Source of the DNA: Sphingomonas echinoides
Lineage (GTDB): Bacteria > Pseudomonadota > Alphaproteobacteria > Sphingomonadales > Sphingomonadaceae
Length of the DNA stretch: 56,103 bases
Assembly (NCBI RefSeq): GCF_029623395.1
Contig: NZ_JAPYKK010000029.1
Location: forward strand, 1-56,103
Direction: 5' to 3'
Shown: positions 40,805-48,399 of the stretch, piece by piece
How positions within the stretch are numbered: the stretch's first letter is position 1
Layout: the number at the start of each line of letters is the position of its first letter
Made by a program: the position numbers and the translations under genes
The notes under the pieces: model-generated
Seen by the model: the letters and a program-made list of their open reading frames with translations, nothing else
What the model was told of the DNA's origin: nothing
The model's database searches: none

Positions 40805-43597
40805 TCAGAACTTGAAGCTGAAGCCGGCCATATAGGTCGCCCCGCTCTGGTTCTGGTTATACAGATAGCGGTTCTGGCCCCAGAACTGCGTATCCTTCTG
40901 GTTGGTCAGGTTCACCGCGTTCAGCGTGAGCTGAAGTTCCTTGGTGACGTTGACGAAGGCCGATGCGTCGAAATAAGTCGTCGCTTCGAACCCGCGCGTA
41001 TTGGCGCTCATCACGCTGGGATCGCGACCGGTGTAATACGCCGAACGGTGGCTCATCGAACCACGCAGGCCCCAGCGCTTGGTCTCGTAATAGAGCGTGG
41101 CATTGTAGCTCGTCTTGGAAATGCCGGTAATTTCCTTGGGCGCATCGACATAGGTGTAGTTCGCCAGCGCGCCCAAGTTGTCGAACGGCGCCGGCAGGAA
41201 GCTGAATTGCGCCTGCGCCGCCAGTTCCACGCCGGTCAGGCTCTTGGTGCCCGCGACGTTGATCGGCATCGAGAACTCCTTGACGATCGTGGCCGCGGTC
41301 GCCCCCGGGATCGTGCCGAACGGCACGCCGGTCTGGCTGAAGGGCACGTTCTCCAGCGTCTGCGATCCGATGAAGTTCTTGATCTGCTTGTTGAATACGC
41401 TGGCTGAAATCAAACCGACCTTGCCGAAATAATATTCGGCGGAGACGTCGAGCGTGGTGTCCTTATACGGCTTGAGCCCCGGATTGCCGCGCGAGGCGGT
41501 GATCGCGCCGCCATCGTCCTGCAACGCGCTGCCGCGCGCCGCGATCGAGCCCAGGCCCGGTCGGTTCAGATTCTGCGAGGCCGCGAAGCGCAACTGCAGC
41601 TCGGACGTCACTTCCAGCACCGCGTTCAGCGCAGGCAACACGCCCGAATAGCTGCCGTTCACGTCGGTCGTGCCGAGATAGGCATAGCTGTCGCCCTGGA
41701 TCCAGCCCGAGCTGTGCGTATCGGTATGGTATCCCCGCGCACCGACGTTGCCGCGCAGGCGCTTGCCGAACAGCTCGGTGTCCCAGTCCATCTGGAGATA
41801 GCCGGATTCGCTTTCCTCGGTCGTCGTATAGACGTTCTCGATATCGCGCAGCGCGCCGCCGCTGCCGTCCTTGTTCGGGGCAAGGCGGTGATATTCGTTA
41901 TATTTCGCAAAGCCCTTGGCATAATCGCCGACCAGCCACGATCCGAATGCGTTGCTGAACACCGACGAGACATCGCCCACCGCGGTGCCGCGCGTCTTGG
42001 CGCGGGTGCCGTTGACGTTGTCGTCGTAGAACAGGTCGATGCCGTCCTGCTTGAACCGGTGATAGGCCGCGCCCGCGCGCAGCGTCAGCGCGTCGTTGAT
42101 CTTGTACCGCAGGTTGCCGACGCCCTCGCGGAGTTCCGACGCATTGTTGAACGAGCGATAATAAAAGGAATCCATCGCATAAGTAGACGCGTTGGTCGGA
42201 TCCCAACCGGTATAGGCGAATGACGCCGAGCGCCCGTCGATGCCGTAATCGGCGACCAGATTGCCCTTTGCCCGCATGTAGAACTTGTCGTCATACGGCG
42301 TCTTGTAGGTCGATTTCTGATAGCCGACATGGCCATCGATCGTCAGCCGGTCCGAAGCCTCCCAGGTACCCGTCAGCTCCAGCGAGCGGAACCGCGTCTT
42401 GTTGAGCGAGCGACGGTTTTCGCTGCCGAAGGTCGCGCCGGTGACGTCGGTCTTGGTCACATAGTTGCTGTCGTCCCAGCGCAGATCCTTGATGACCGAA
42501 GGCTGCTGGAACGCGGCAGGCCACGGCGATCCCGCGGCAGTGTCGAACGCGACCGATCCGGTCGAGCTGAGCGGCCGCGTGGCAAGGTGCAGCTCTTCGC
42601 GCTTGGTGGTGAGCTGGCCGTACAGGCCATCCAGCGTCAGCAGCAGATTGTGGGCCGGACGCCACTGCAGTGCGGCGGTGATGCCGAGCCGCTCCTGATC
42701 CGCGTTCCACGAGGAAAGGCGGTTGCCGTCGGCAAAATACAGGTCGCCCGACAGGAATTTGGTCTGCTGCGCAGCGCTTAGGCGCGAGATGTCGAGGCCC
42801 TTGCCGACCAGGCTCTGCAGCGTCGAGGCGCTCGGATGGTTGTAGTTATAGGTGTTGTGGCCCTGTTCGGTGGTCTTGCGCTTCGAATAGGCGACCGAGA
42901 CCAGCGCACCGAGAGTATTGTTCCAATTGTGGCTGAACAGCCCGGCAACCCGTGGCTGCGCGTCCTTGGTATATTGGTTGGTGCCCAATCGGCCGACGAT
43001 GACGGCTTTGCTACCGGGCGCGTAATCGAACGGTCGACCGGTGAACAGGCCGACCGTACCGGCCATGCCGCCTTCGTTCTGCGCCGCCTGGAACGTCTTC
43101 TCGACTTCGACCCGCGTGAACAGCTCGGACGCGAAGATGTTGAAGTCGAAAGCACGGTCGCGCGTGCGCTGACCGCGGCTATCCTGCGCGGAATCGACGT
43201 TACCCAGCACTTCCATGCCGTTCAACTGCACCCGCGAGAAATCCGGCCCGAGGCCACGCAGCGAGATCCGACGCCCCTCGCCGGCTTCGCGCGTGATCTG
43301 CACGCCGGGCACGCGCTGAAGCGATTCCGCCAGGTTCAGCTCGGGAAACTTGGCCATGTCCTCGGCGACGATCACGTCGACCTGAATCGCGGACTTCCGC
43401 TTGATCGCGCGAGCGTCGCTCAGCGACTTAGTATAGCCGGTGACGACGATGTCCTCGCCGCCGCTGACAGGCGCATCCGCCGTCGTCTGCGCGAACGCGG
43501 CGCGCGGTGCGCCCCCCACGCTCACCATCGCGACGGTCGCGAGCAATATTGTCCTGAGATTCGGGCGCATCGCCCGAACTCGTGTGTGCGTGATCAT
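40805..43597 (-). CDS. TonB-dependent receptor, Caulobacter-type (TIGR01782-like), 930 aa
   Basis: Outer-membrane active transporter. The signal peptide ends near PRAAFA before QTT. The plug begins with EDIVVTGYTKSLSDARAIKR, followed by VVAEDMAKFPELNLAESLQR-like sequence and RVPGVQITREAGEGRRISLR, RGLGPDFSRVQLNG; the 22-strand barrel ends in YMAGFSFKF with C-terminal Phe. The SLSDARAIKRKS block is typical of the large sphingomonad/Caulobacter receptor group. ATG 43597 is used; ATG 43570 is also possible. The substrate is unknown. It heads the operon with two sulfotransferases and two hydroxylases and carries operator C in its promoter. Confidence 0.94.
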   Translation of the reverse strand: MITHTRVRAMRPNLRTILLATVAMVSVGGAPRAAFAQTTADAPVSGGEDIVVTGYTKSLSDARAIKRKSAIQVDVIVAEDMAKFPELNLAESLQRVPGVQITREAGEGRRISLRGLGPDFSRVQLNGMEVLGNVDSAQDSRGQRTRDRAFDFNIFASELFTRVEVEKTFQAAQNEGGMAGTVGLFTGRPFDYAPGSKAVIVGRLGTNQYTKDAQPRVAGLFSHNWNNTLGALVSVAYSKRKTTEQGHNTYNYNHPSASTLQSLVGKGLDISRLSAAQQTKFLSGDLYFADGNRLSSWNADQERLGITAALQWRPAHNLLLTLDGLYGQLTTKREELHLATRPLSSTGSVAFDTAAGSPWPAAFQQPSVIKDLRWDDSNYVTKTDVTGATFGSENRRSLNKTRFRSLELTGTWEASDRLTIDGHVGYQKSTYKTPYDDKFYMRAKGNLVADYGIDGRSASFAYTGWDPTNASTYAMDSFYYRSFNNASELREGVGNLRYKINDALTLRAGAAYHRFKQDGIDLFYDDNVNGTRAKTRGTAVGDVSSVFSNAFGSWLVGDYAKGFAKYNEYHRLAPNKDGSGGALRDIENVYTTTEESESGYLQMDWDTELFGKRLRGNVGARGYHTDTHSSGWIQGDSYAYLGTTDVNGSYSGVLPALNAVLEVTSELQLRFAASQNLNRPGLGSIAARGSALQDDGGAITASRGNPGLKPYKDTTLDVSAEYYFGKVGLISASVFNKQIKNFIGSQTLENVPFSQTGVPFGTIPGATAATIVKEFSMPINVAGTKSLTGVELAAQAQFSFLPAPFDNLGALANYTYVDAPKEITGISKTSYNATLYYETKRWGLRGSMSHRSAYYTGRDPSVMSANTRGFEATTYFDASAFVNVTKELQLTLNAVNLTNQKDTQFWGQNRYLYNQNQSGATYMAGFSFKF

Positions 43598-43615
43598 GAA
43601 AGGATGCCCCCTGCA

Positions 43616-43631
43616 ACTGGTATGAACCAGT
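43616..43631 (-). promoter_or_regulatory. GntR/UTRA-type operator, site C (TonB-receptor promoter)
   Basis: On the receptor's sense strand this is ACTGGTTCATACCAGT, identical at 15 of 16 positions to site B (33811-33826). It lies 19 bases before the receptor ATG, so repressor binding would block initiation or early elongation. Confidence 0.8.
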
Positions 43632-44146
43632 CCGGCCTAGAGCATGCGTTAACGACTTCTCCGTGACAGTCGCAGCCGAAACGACTTTTCGTCGTCATCA
43701 TTTCGACCTCGTCGAGCGGCCTGCCACTCACGTCAGGATGGACGCAACCGTGGTTAGTGGCGGAAAGAGTGCCGAAGCGATCCTGCGAAGGTGTTGCGAA
43801 TGAACGTCTTCCAGCTCTGCGATCGGGATCGGCCATCCGAATACAGGGCGAGGGCAGTGTAATGAGGTGGCGGTGCGGACCTTCGCGCAACGGTCGCGCG
43901 ATTTTTCCTTTATGCCGCCCTGAATGGTACCGGACACAGCGCGGTCACCCTGCCCAACACGCGTTGGGCAACCGGAACGTCGGCTAAGATTCTGGAATTG
44001 GGCAACCGCTGACCCGCTGAAACGGCGCTATTGCCGCCGGGTGCCGGGCGGGACAAGCTTTAGAGCGCACCAGCGTCGCACCGCCAAATGGCGGCTGCGG
44101 CCGAGCGAGCACACCAGATCGCAGCGGGCTTGTAACCGAACGCGCC
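43632..44146. other. 515-base region without a supported gene
   Basis: The open frames here have no homology features, ribosome site or sensible composition. The stretch contains a perfect hairpin TGCCCAAC-ACGC-GTTGGGCA (43951-43970) and a smaller one CCGCC-AAAT-GGCGG near 44080-44095. It may be the decayed edge of the receptor island, but nothing proves this. Confidence 0.5.
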
Positions 44147-44329
44147 TTACCAGGCGCGCGGCGAACTTCCGACTCGTTGCGCGACGGATTGCTCTACCGC
44201 ATTGAGCTGATCCTTGGTCATGACTCCGGATGCGAGCATCTGTCGCATCAGTTCATCGACCAGCGCAGCAAGAAAGTGAACTTCGCCGCGCTCCGAACCG
44301 GTGTCTTCGCCCTCGGTGTTCACTTCCAT
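44147..44329 (-). CDS. Small acidic protein of unknown function (60 aa)
   Basis: ATG 44329 stands 7 bases after GGAG, a good ribosome site, and the frame is open to a TAA inside a CGCGCC/GGCGCG hairpin (44141-44158). The product has an acidic N-terminus (MEVNTEGEDTGSERGE) and then an amphipathic helical hairpin (HFLAALVDELMRQMLASG, VMTKDQLNAVEQSVAQRVG). I do not recognise the family. The LVDELMRQMLASGVMTKDQL pattern resembles short helical segments seen in other sphingomonad small proteins. It is separate from both neighbours, with tRNA-Gln 199 bases upstream. Confidence 0.65.
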   Translation of the reverse strand: MEVNTEGEDTGSERGEVHFLAALVDELMRQMLASGVMTKDQLNAVEQSVAQRVGSSPRAW

Positions 44330-44527
44330 CAAAAGTCTCCCGGACAGGCGTTGCTTCGTGAACGCGTGGCTTGAACCACGGTCGAACGCTTATGCCTGGA
44401 AAAGTACTAAATTATCGTGCTGCGGCAAGGCAAAAAAACCTGCCCTTCCCGAACCACCGGCACTCGCCATATGGGGAATGCCAAACGCGGTCCGGATTGT
44501 GTCCGGAGCGGTGCGAGACGAAGTGGC

Positions 44528-44601
44528 TGGATGCCCCGTGAGGATTCGAACCTCAATAGGCGGTATCAGAAACCGCAGTCTTACCATTAGACGACGGGGC
44601 A
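44528..44601 (-). tRNA. trnQ: tRNA-Gln (anticodon CTG), CCA encoded
   Basis: On the minus strand the acceptor arms TGCCCCG and CGGGGCA pair over 7 bp and are followed by discriminator T and an encoded CCA. The anticodon stem GCGGT/ACCGC holds the loop TTCTGAT, giving anticodon CTG. The T arm GAGGTTCGAATCCTC is standard. The U1:A72 pair is a glutamine-tRNA identity feature. Its 3' end faces the 27-44 kb region, but no integrase or duplicated 3' end was found. Confidence 0.97.
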
Positions 44602-44787
44602 ACGCCGGGCCGCGATCTAGGCGGGCCACGCGCGGGTGTCAACCGGTCTGCGCATGTCCGTTCAAACACGGGTGTTTGCATCGCTTGCTGCAACGTCATG
44701 GCTGCGCTAGCGTTATCCCAAGCACCGAACGGCGCGCGCATCCGCGCGCACCGCGACGGCAGAACAGAATAAGCGAGTTTTAACGGC

Positions 44788-45900
44788 ATGGGGGACGTTC
44801 CGCCCGATATGCCGGTCCGGCAGGCCCGTCCTGCCCGTTCGGCGCCGATCCACGGCCGCGAGGTCCGTGGCAAGCCAGCCAACGGCCGGAAGCCCGGCGT
44901 CGGTCGCCCGGACAAGCAGGCATCCCGCGGTCGGGACAGCCGCCATTTCGCGGCGCTGGACCTTGGCACCAACAATTGCCGGTTGCTGATCGCGCGTCCG
45001 CAGGGCGAAGGCTTCGCCGTGGTCGATGCGTTCTCGCGAATCGTCCGGCTGGGGGAAGGCCTGGCGAAATCGGGACGGCTGAGCGATGCGGCGATCGACC
45101 GCACGATCGTCGCGCTCAAGATCTGTGCCGAGAAGCTCAAGCGGCGCAACGTCACCTTGTCGCGCGCCGTGGCGACCGAAGCCTGCCGTCGCGCGGAGAA
45201 CGGCGCGGAGTTCATCGCGCGGGCCTATGCGGAAACGGGCATCCTGCTCGATATCATCACGGCGGAGGAAGAGGCCCGGCTCGCGGTACTCGGCTGTCAC
45301 ACGCTGATCGAGCCGGGCGAGGATCCCGCCTTGGTGTTCGATATCGGCGGCGGTTCGACCGAGCTGGTACTGGTCGACACGCGCGGCGAGGTTCCGCACG
45401 TGCTCGATTGGCATAGCGCGCCGTGGGGCGTCGTCTCGCTGACCGAAAGCGCCGGACACGGCCCGCCCGGTGCGGACGGTGGCGCAGACGGTCGCGCCGC
45501 GGCCTATGCGCAGATGCGATCCTTGGTGGCGAACAGCATGGCGAGCTTCGCGGCCCGCCTGCCGCGCGGGATCGCGGTGCCGCGCTTGCTCGGAACGTCC
45601 GGCACCGTGACGACACTCGCGAGCGTTCACCTTGGGCTGACGCATTACGATCGCTCGCAAGTCGACGGGCTGATCGTCCCGGCCGCGGCGATGCGACGGA
45701 TCAGCCTCGATCTTTCGAGCAAGGATCTGAACGAGCGCGCGCAGCTGCCGTGCATCGGCACCGAACGCGCCGACCTGGTGGTCGCGGGCTGCGCGATCCT
45801 CGAGACGATCCTGGATTTATGGCCCGCCGAACGGCTGGGCATCGCCGACCGGGGTATCCGCGAGGGCATCTTGCGCCGATTGATGGAGAGTTCTTCGTGA
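44788..45900 (+). CDS. ppx: Exopolyphosphatase / guanosine pentaphosphatase family (Ppx/GppA), 370 aa
   Basis: ASKHA-fold phosphatase acting on polyphosphate or pppGpp. Residues 1 to about 50 are basic and disordered (RPARSAPIHGREVRGKPANG); the domain begins at FAALDLGTNNCRLLIARP. The second phosphate loop VFDIGGGSTELVLVDT and GTSGTVTTLASVHLGL are intact. At 370 aa it is the short form that lacks the HD domain of E. coli Ppx. Whether it is Ppx or GppA cannot be told from sequence. The stop overlaps the rlmE start (GTGA). Confidence 0.92.
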   Translation: MGDVPPDMPVRQARPARSAPIHGREVRGKPANGRKPGVGRPDKQASRGRDSRHFAALDLGTNNCRLLIARPQGEGFAVVDAFSRIVRLGEGLAKSGRLSDAAIDRTIVALKICAEKLKRRNVTLSRAVATEACRRAENGAEFIARAYAETGILLDIITAEEEARLAVLGCHTLIEPGEDPALVFDIGGGSTELVLVDTRGEVPHVLDWHSAPWGVVSLTESAGHGPPGADGGADGRAAAYAQMRSLVANSMASFAARLPRGIAVPRLLGTSGTVTTLASVHLGLTHYDRSQVDGLIVPAAAMRRISLDLSSKDLNERAQLPCIGTERADLVVAGCAILETILDLWPAERLGIADRGIREGILRRLMESSS

Positions 45901-46571
45901 GCAGAGACGGCGGCGGACTTCGCGTCCGCGTGAAGACCGCGCGCAAGCGCACCGCGCAATCGACGCGCTGGCTCGAACGCCAGCTCAACGACCCCTATGT
46001 AAAGCGTGCCAAGGCGGACGGCTTCCGCAGCCGGGCTGCGTACAAACTATCCGAGCTCGATGAGCGGTTCGATTTCCTCAAGGGCAAGCGCCACGTGGTC
46101 GATCTTGGCCTCGCCCCAGGCGGCTGGGCGCAGGTTGTGCGGCGTCAGGTGCCCAAGGCGGCGATCGTCGGGATCGATTTGCTCCCGGTCGATCCGATCG
46201 AGGGGGTGGAGATCCTCCAGCTCGACTTCATGGACGACGTCGCACCCGAGCGGCTGATGGCGGCGCTGGGTGGCGCACCCGATCTGGTGCTGTCGGACAT
46301 GGCGGCGAACACCGTCGGCCATCCGCAGACCGATGCGCTGCGGACGATGGGGCTGGTCGAGGCGGCGCTGGAGTTCGCGATCGACGTGTTGCAGCCGGGT
46401 GGCGCGTTCGTCGGCAAGGTGTTCGCCGGCGGCGCGGATACCGCGCTGGTCGCGGAAATGAAGCGCAACTTCACCACCGTGAAGCACGCGAAGCCACCGG
46501 CGAGCCGCAAGGCGTCGTCCGAATGGTATGTCGTGGCGCAGGGGTTCAAGGGGCGGAAGGTCGCGGAGTAG
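45897..46571 (+). CDS. rlmE: 23S rRNA 2'-O-methyltransferase RlmE (224 aa)
   Basis: FtsJ/RrmJ-type methyltransferase of U2552 in the 23S rRNA A-loop. The catalytic K-D-K-E tetrad is visible in RSRAAYKLSELDERF, LVLSDMAANTVGH, GAFVGKVFAGG and ASSEWYVVA. The SAM site is VVDLGLAPGGWAQVV. GTG 45897 overlaps the ppx stop, and the N-terminal basic segment (VRVKTARKRTAQSTRWLERQ) is a normal family opening. Confidence 0.97.
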   Translation: MSRDGGGLRVRVKTARKRTAQSTRWLERQLNDPYVKRAKADGFRSRAAYKLSELDERFDFLKGKRHVVDLGLAPGGWAQVVRRQVPKAAIVGIDLLPVDPIEGVEILQLDFMDDVAPERLMAALGGAPDLVLSDMAANTVGHPQTDALRTMGLVEAALEFAIDVLQPGGAFVGKVFAGGADTALVAEMKRNFTTVKHAKPPASRKASSEWYVVAQGFKGRKVAE

Positions 46572-46629
46572 CCGCGGCCGTTTGGTTGCGGCGTCGATGA
46601 TCACCCGGAATGCAGCATCCGGGGCAAAG

Positions 46630-46703
46630 GCCCTTCGACTGCGCTCAGGGCGAACGGGTGGCGGAAGCCACCACATCCGTTCGGGCTGAGCGAAGTTGAA
46701 GCC
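46630..46703. repeat. CTTCGACTGCGCTCAG-type inverted repeat between convergent rlmE and rpoZ
   Basis: The left arm, GCCCTTCGACTGCGCTCAGG then GCGAACGG (46630-46657), is an imperfect inverted match to CCGTTCGGGCTGAGCGAAGT then TGAAGCC (46677-46703). The tip is GGTGGC-GGAA-GCCACC. It is the second copy of the element at 20653-20744, again between convergent genes. Confidence 0.82.
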
Positions 46704-46721
46704 CCCGGCGCAACGCCGGGG
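46703..46721 (-). terminator. Probable rpoZ terminator hairpin
   Basis: CCCCGGCG-CAA-CGCCGGGG lies 26 bases past the rpoZ stop. On the minus strand it is followed by GGCTTCAAC, so the U tract is weak. Confidence 0.45.
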
Positions 46722-46746
46722 CCGACCTCAGCCCGAAACGAAAGCC

Positions 46747-47091
46747 TCAGCCCTCGTAGTCAGCACCCAGATTCTGGTTGCGCGGCGGCGCAGCGGCGGT
46801 GAGGCGAAGCGCCTCGGCCGATGCCGACAGGCTGCCGACCGCATCCGCTTCGTCCTCGTCGTCGACCTGGACGCGCTGGAGACCGTTGATGACCGACTCC
46901 TTCAAATGCGCAGGGCGCACGCGCTCTTCCGCGATTTCGCGCAGCGCGACGACCGGGTTCTTGTCGCGGTCGCGATCGACGGTGAGGTCGGCACCACCCG
47001 AAATGGCCCGCGCACGCTGCGCGGCGAACAGGACGAGATCGAACCGGTTGGGGATCTTGTCGACGCAATCTTCGACAGTGACGCGCGCCAT
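46747..47091 (-). CDS. rpoZ: RNA polymerase omega subunit RpoZ (114 aa)
   Basis: Assembly subunit of RNA polymerase. The opening [20 protein letters not shown], with [12 protein letters not shown] and [12 protein letters not shown], is diagnostic. ATG 47091 follows GAAGGAAG. The C-terminus (about 75-114) is a longer acidic and Ala-rich tail ([20 protein letters not shown]), as in other sphingomonads. spoT/relA is often downstream in other groups but is not here. Confidence 0.97.
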   Translation of the reverse strand: MARVTVEDCVDKIPNRFDLVLFAAQRARAISGGADLTVDRDRDKNPVVALREIAEERVRPAHLKESVINGLQRVQVDDEDEADAVGSLSASAEALRLTAAAPPRNQNLGADYEG

Positions 47092-47229
47092 GAATGGCTT
47101 CCTTCGCAAACGACGGTATTCGGAAAGATGATCCCCTAGGCGGCAACCCTGCTTGAGTCAAGAAAATCGGCCTTGGGCGGGGCTTGCGTCCCTTGCGGCG
47201 CGCAGCGCGAGGCGGCATCACCCGCTGCG

Positions 47230-48399
47230 ATGACCGAACCCGCCCCCCAGCCGAGCTTCACCGTGGCGGGCAACCAGTTGACGATGCTCGATACCGGGCC
47301 ACGCCGGCTGGAGGCACTGATCGGGCTGATCGATGGCGCGCGGCGCTCGTTGCGGGTGATCTTCTACATCTATGTCGATGACGACGCGGGCGAAGCGGTC
47401 CGCGCCGCGCTGCTGCGCGCGGCGGCGCGGGGCGTGGCGGTGTCGCTGATCGTCGACGGGCTCGGCAGTGAGGCGGCGGCGGCGCACGACTTCTTCACCC
47501 CGATGCGCGACGGCGGGGTCGAGGTGTGTCGCTTCGTTCCGCGCTGGGGCCGGCGCTATCTGCTGCGCAATCACCAGAAGCTCGCGCTCGCGGACGGCGA
47601 GACCGCTAGCCCGCGCGCGATCATCGGCGGGTTCAACGTCCAGGACAGTTATTTCGGCACCCCCGCCGAACAGGCGTGGCGCGATCTCGGGCTGATCGTC
47701 GAAGGGCCGGCAGCGCAGCGGATCACCGGCTATTTCGACGTGCTCGCGCGCTGGGCGGGACAACCCAAGCCACCGCTGCGGACGCTGCGCCGCGCATTGT
47801 CGCGGTGGAGTGAGCCGCAGGGCACCGTGCGCTGGCTGTTCGGCGGGCCGACGCGGCGGCTGTCGCCGTGGGCGCGCGCGGTGAAGCGCGACTTGCGCAC
47901 TGCGACCCAGGTCGACCTGATCACGGCCTATTTCGCGCCCAATCCGGGAATGTTGCGGCGGCTCGACAAGGTGGGGATGCGCGGGCGCGTGCGGATCGTG
48001 CTGGCGTCGAAGAATGATCACGGTGCCGCGATCTGGGCGTCGCGCTTCACCTATGCCGGGCTGCTGCGCAAGCGCGTGAAAATTTACGAATATCAGCCGA
48101 CCAAATTGCACACCAAGCTCTTCTTGATCGGCGACGTCGTCTATATCGGCTCGGCCAATTACGACATCCGCAGCCTGTTCCTCAATCTCGAGATGATGCT
48201 GCGGATCGAGGACCATGCCTTCGCCGCGCACGTCCGCCGCTATGTCGATGGCGAGGTCGCCAATTCCGAAGCGATCACGCAGGATCTCTACAAGGCGCGC
48301 ACCAGCCCGTGGATGCGAGTGAAACAAGCCGCCGCGTTCTTCGTGATGACCGTGCTCGACTATAACATCACCAAACGCCTCAATTTTGGACGCGAGTGA
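47230..48399 (+). CDS. Phospholipase D-type cardiolipin synthase-like protein (389 aa)
   Basis: A two-HKD phospholipase D family protein, most like ClsB-type cardiolipin or phosphatidyl-transfer enzymes. The HKD motifs are RNHQKLALADGETASP (first) and KLHTKLFLIGDVVYIGSANY (second). RRLEALIGLIDGARRSLRVI-FYIYVDDDAG is the usual first strand. It has no membrane segment at the N-terminus, so it is peripheral. ATG 47230 was chosen for the domain start. It ends in an overlap with the MFS gene that follows (TGATG). Confidence 0.88.
   Translation: MTEPAPQPSFTVAGNQLTMLDTGPRRLEALIGLIDGARRSLRVIFYIYVDDDAGEAVRAALLRAAARGVAVSLIVDGLGSEAAAAHDFFTPMRDGGVEVCRFVPRWGRRYLLRNHQKLALADGETASPRAIIGGFNVQDSYFGTPAEQAWRDLGLIVEGPAAQRITGYFDVLARWAGQPKPPLRTLRRALSRWSEPQGTVRWLFGGPTRRLSPWARAVKRDLRTATQVDLITAYFAPNPGMLRRLDKVGMRGRVRIVLASKNDHGAAIWASRFTYAGLLRKRVKIYEYQPTKLHTKLFLIGDVVYIGSANYDIRSLFLNLEMMLRIEDHAFAAHVRRYVDGEVANSEAITQDLYKARTSPWMRVKQAAAFFVMTVLDYNITKRLNFGRE

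Noticed and set aside
43951..43970. Hairpin TGCCCAAC-ACGC-GTTGGGCA as a terminator
   Set aside because: No gene ends nearby on either strand and no U tract follows. It is kept only as a note in the gene-free region.
27586..44601. Genomic island inserted at tRNA-Gln
   Set aside because: The tRNA 3' end faces the region, but I found no integrase, no second copy of the tRNA end and no flanking direct repeat.
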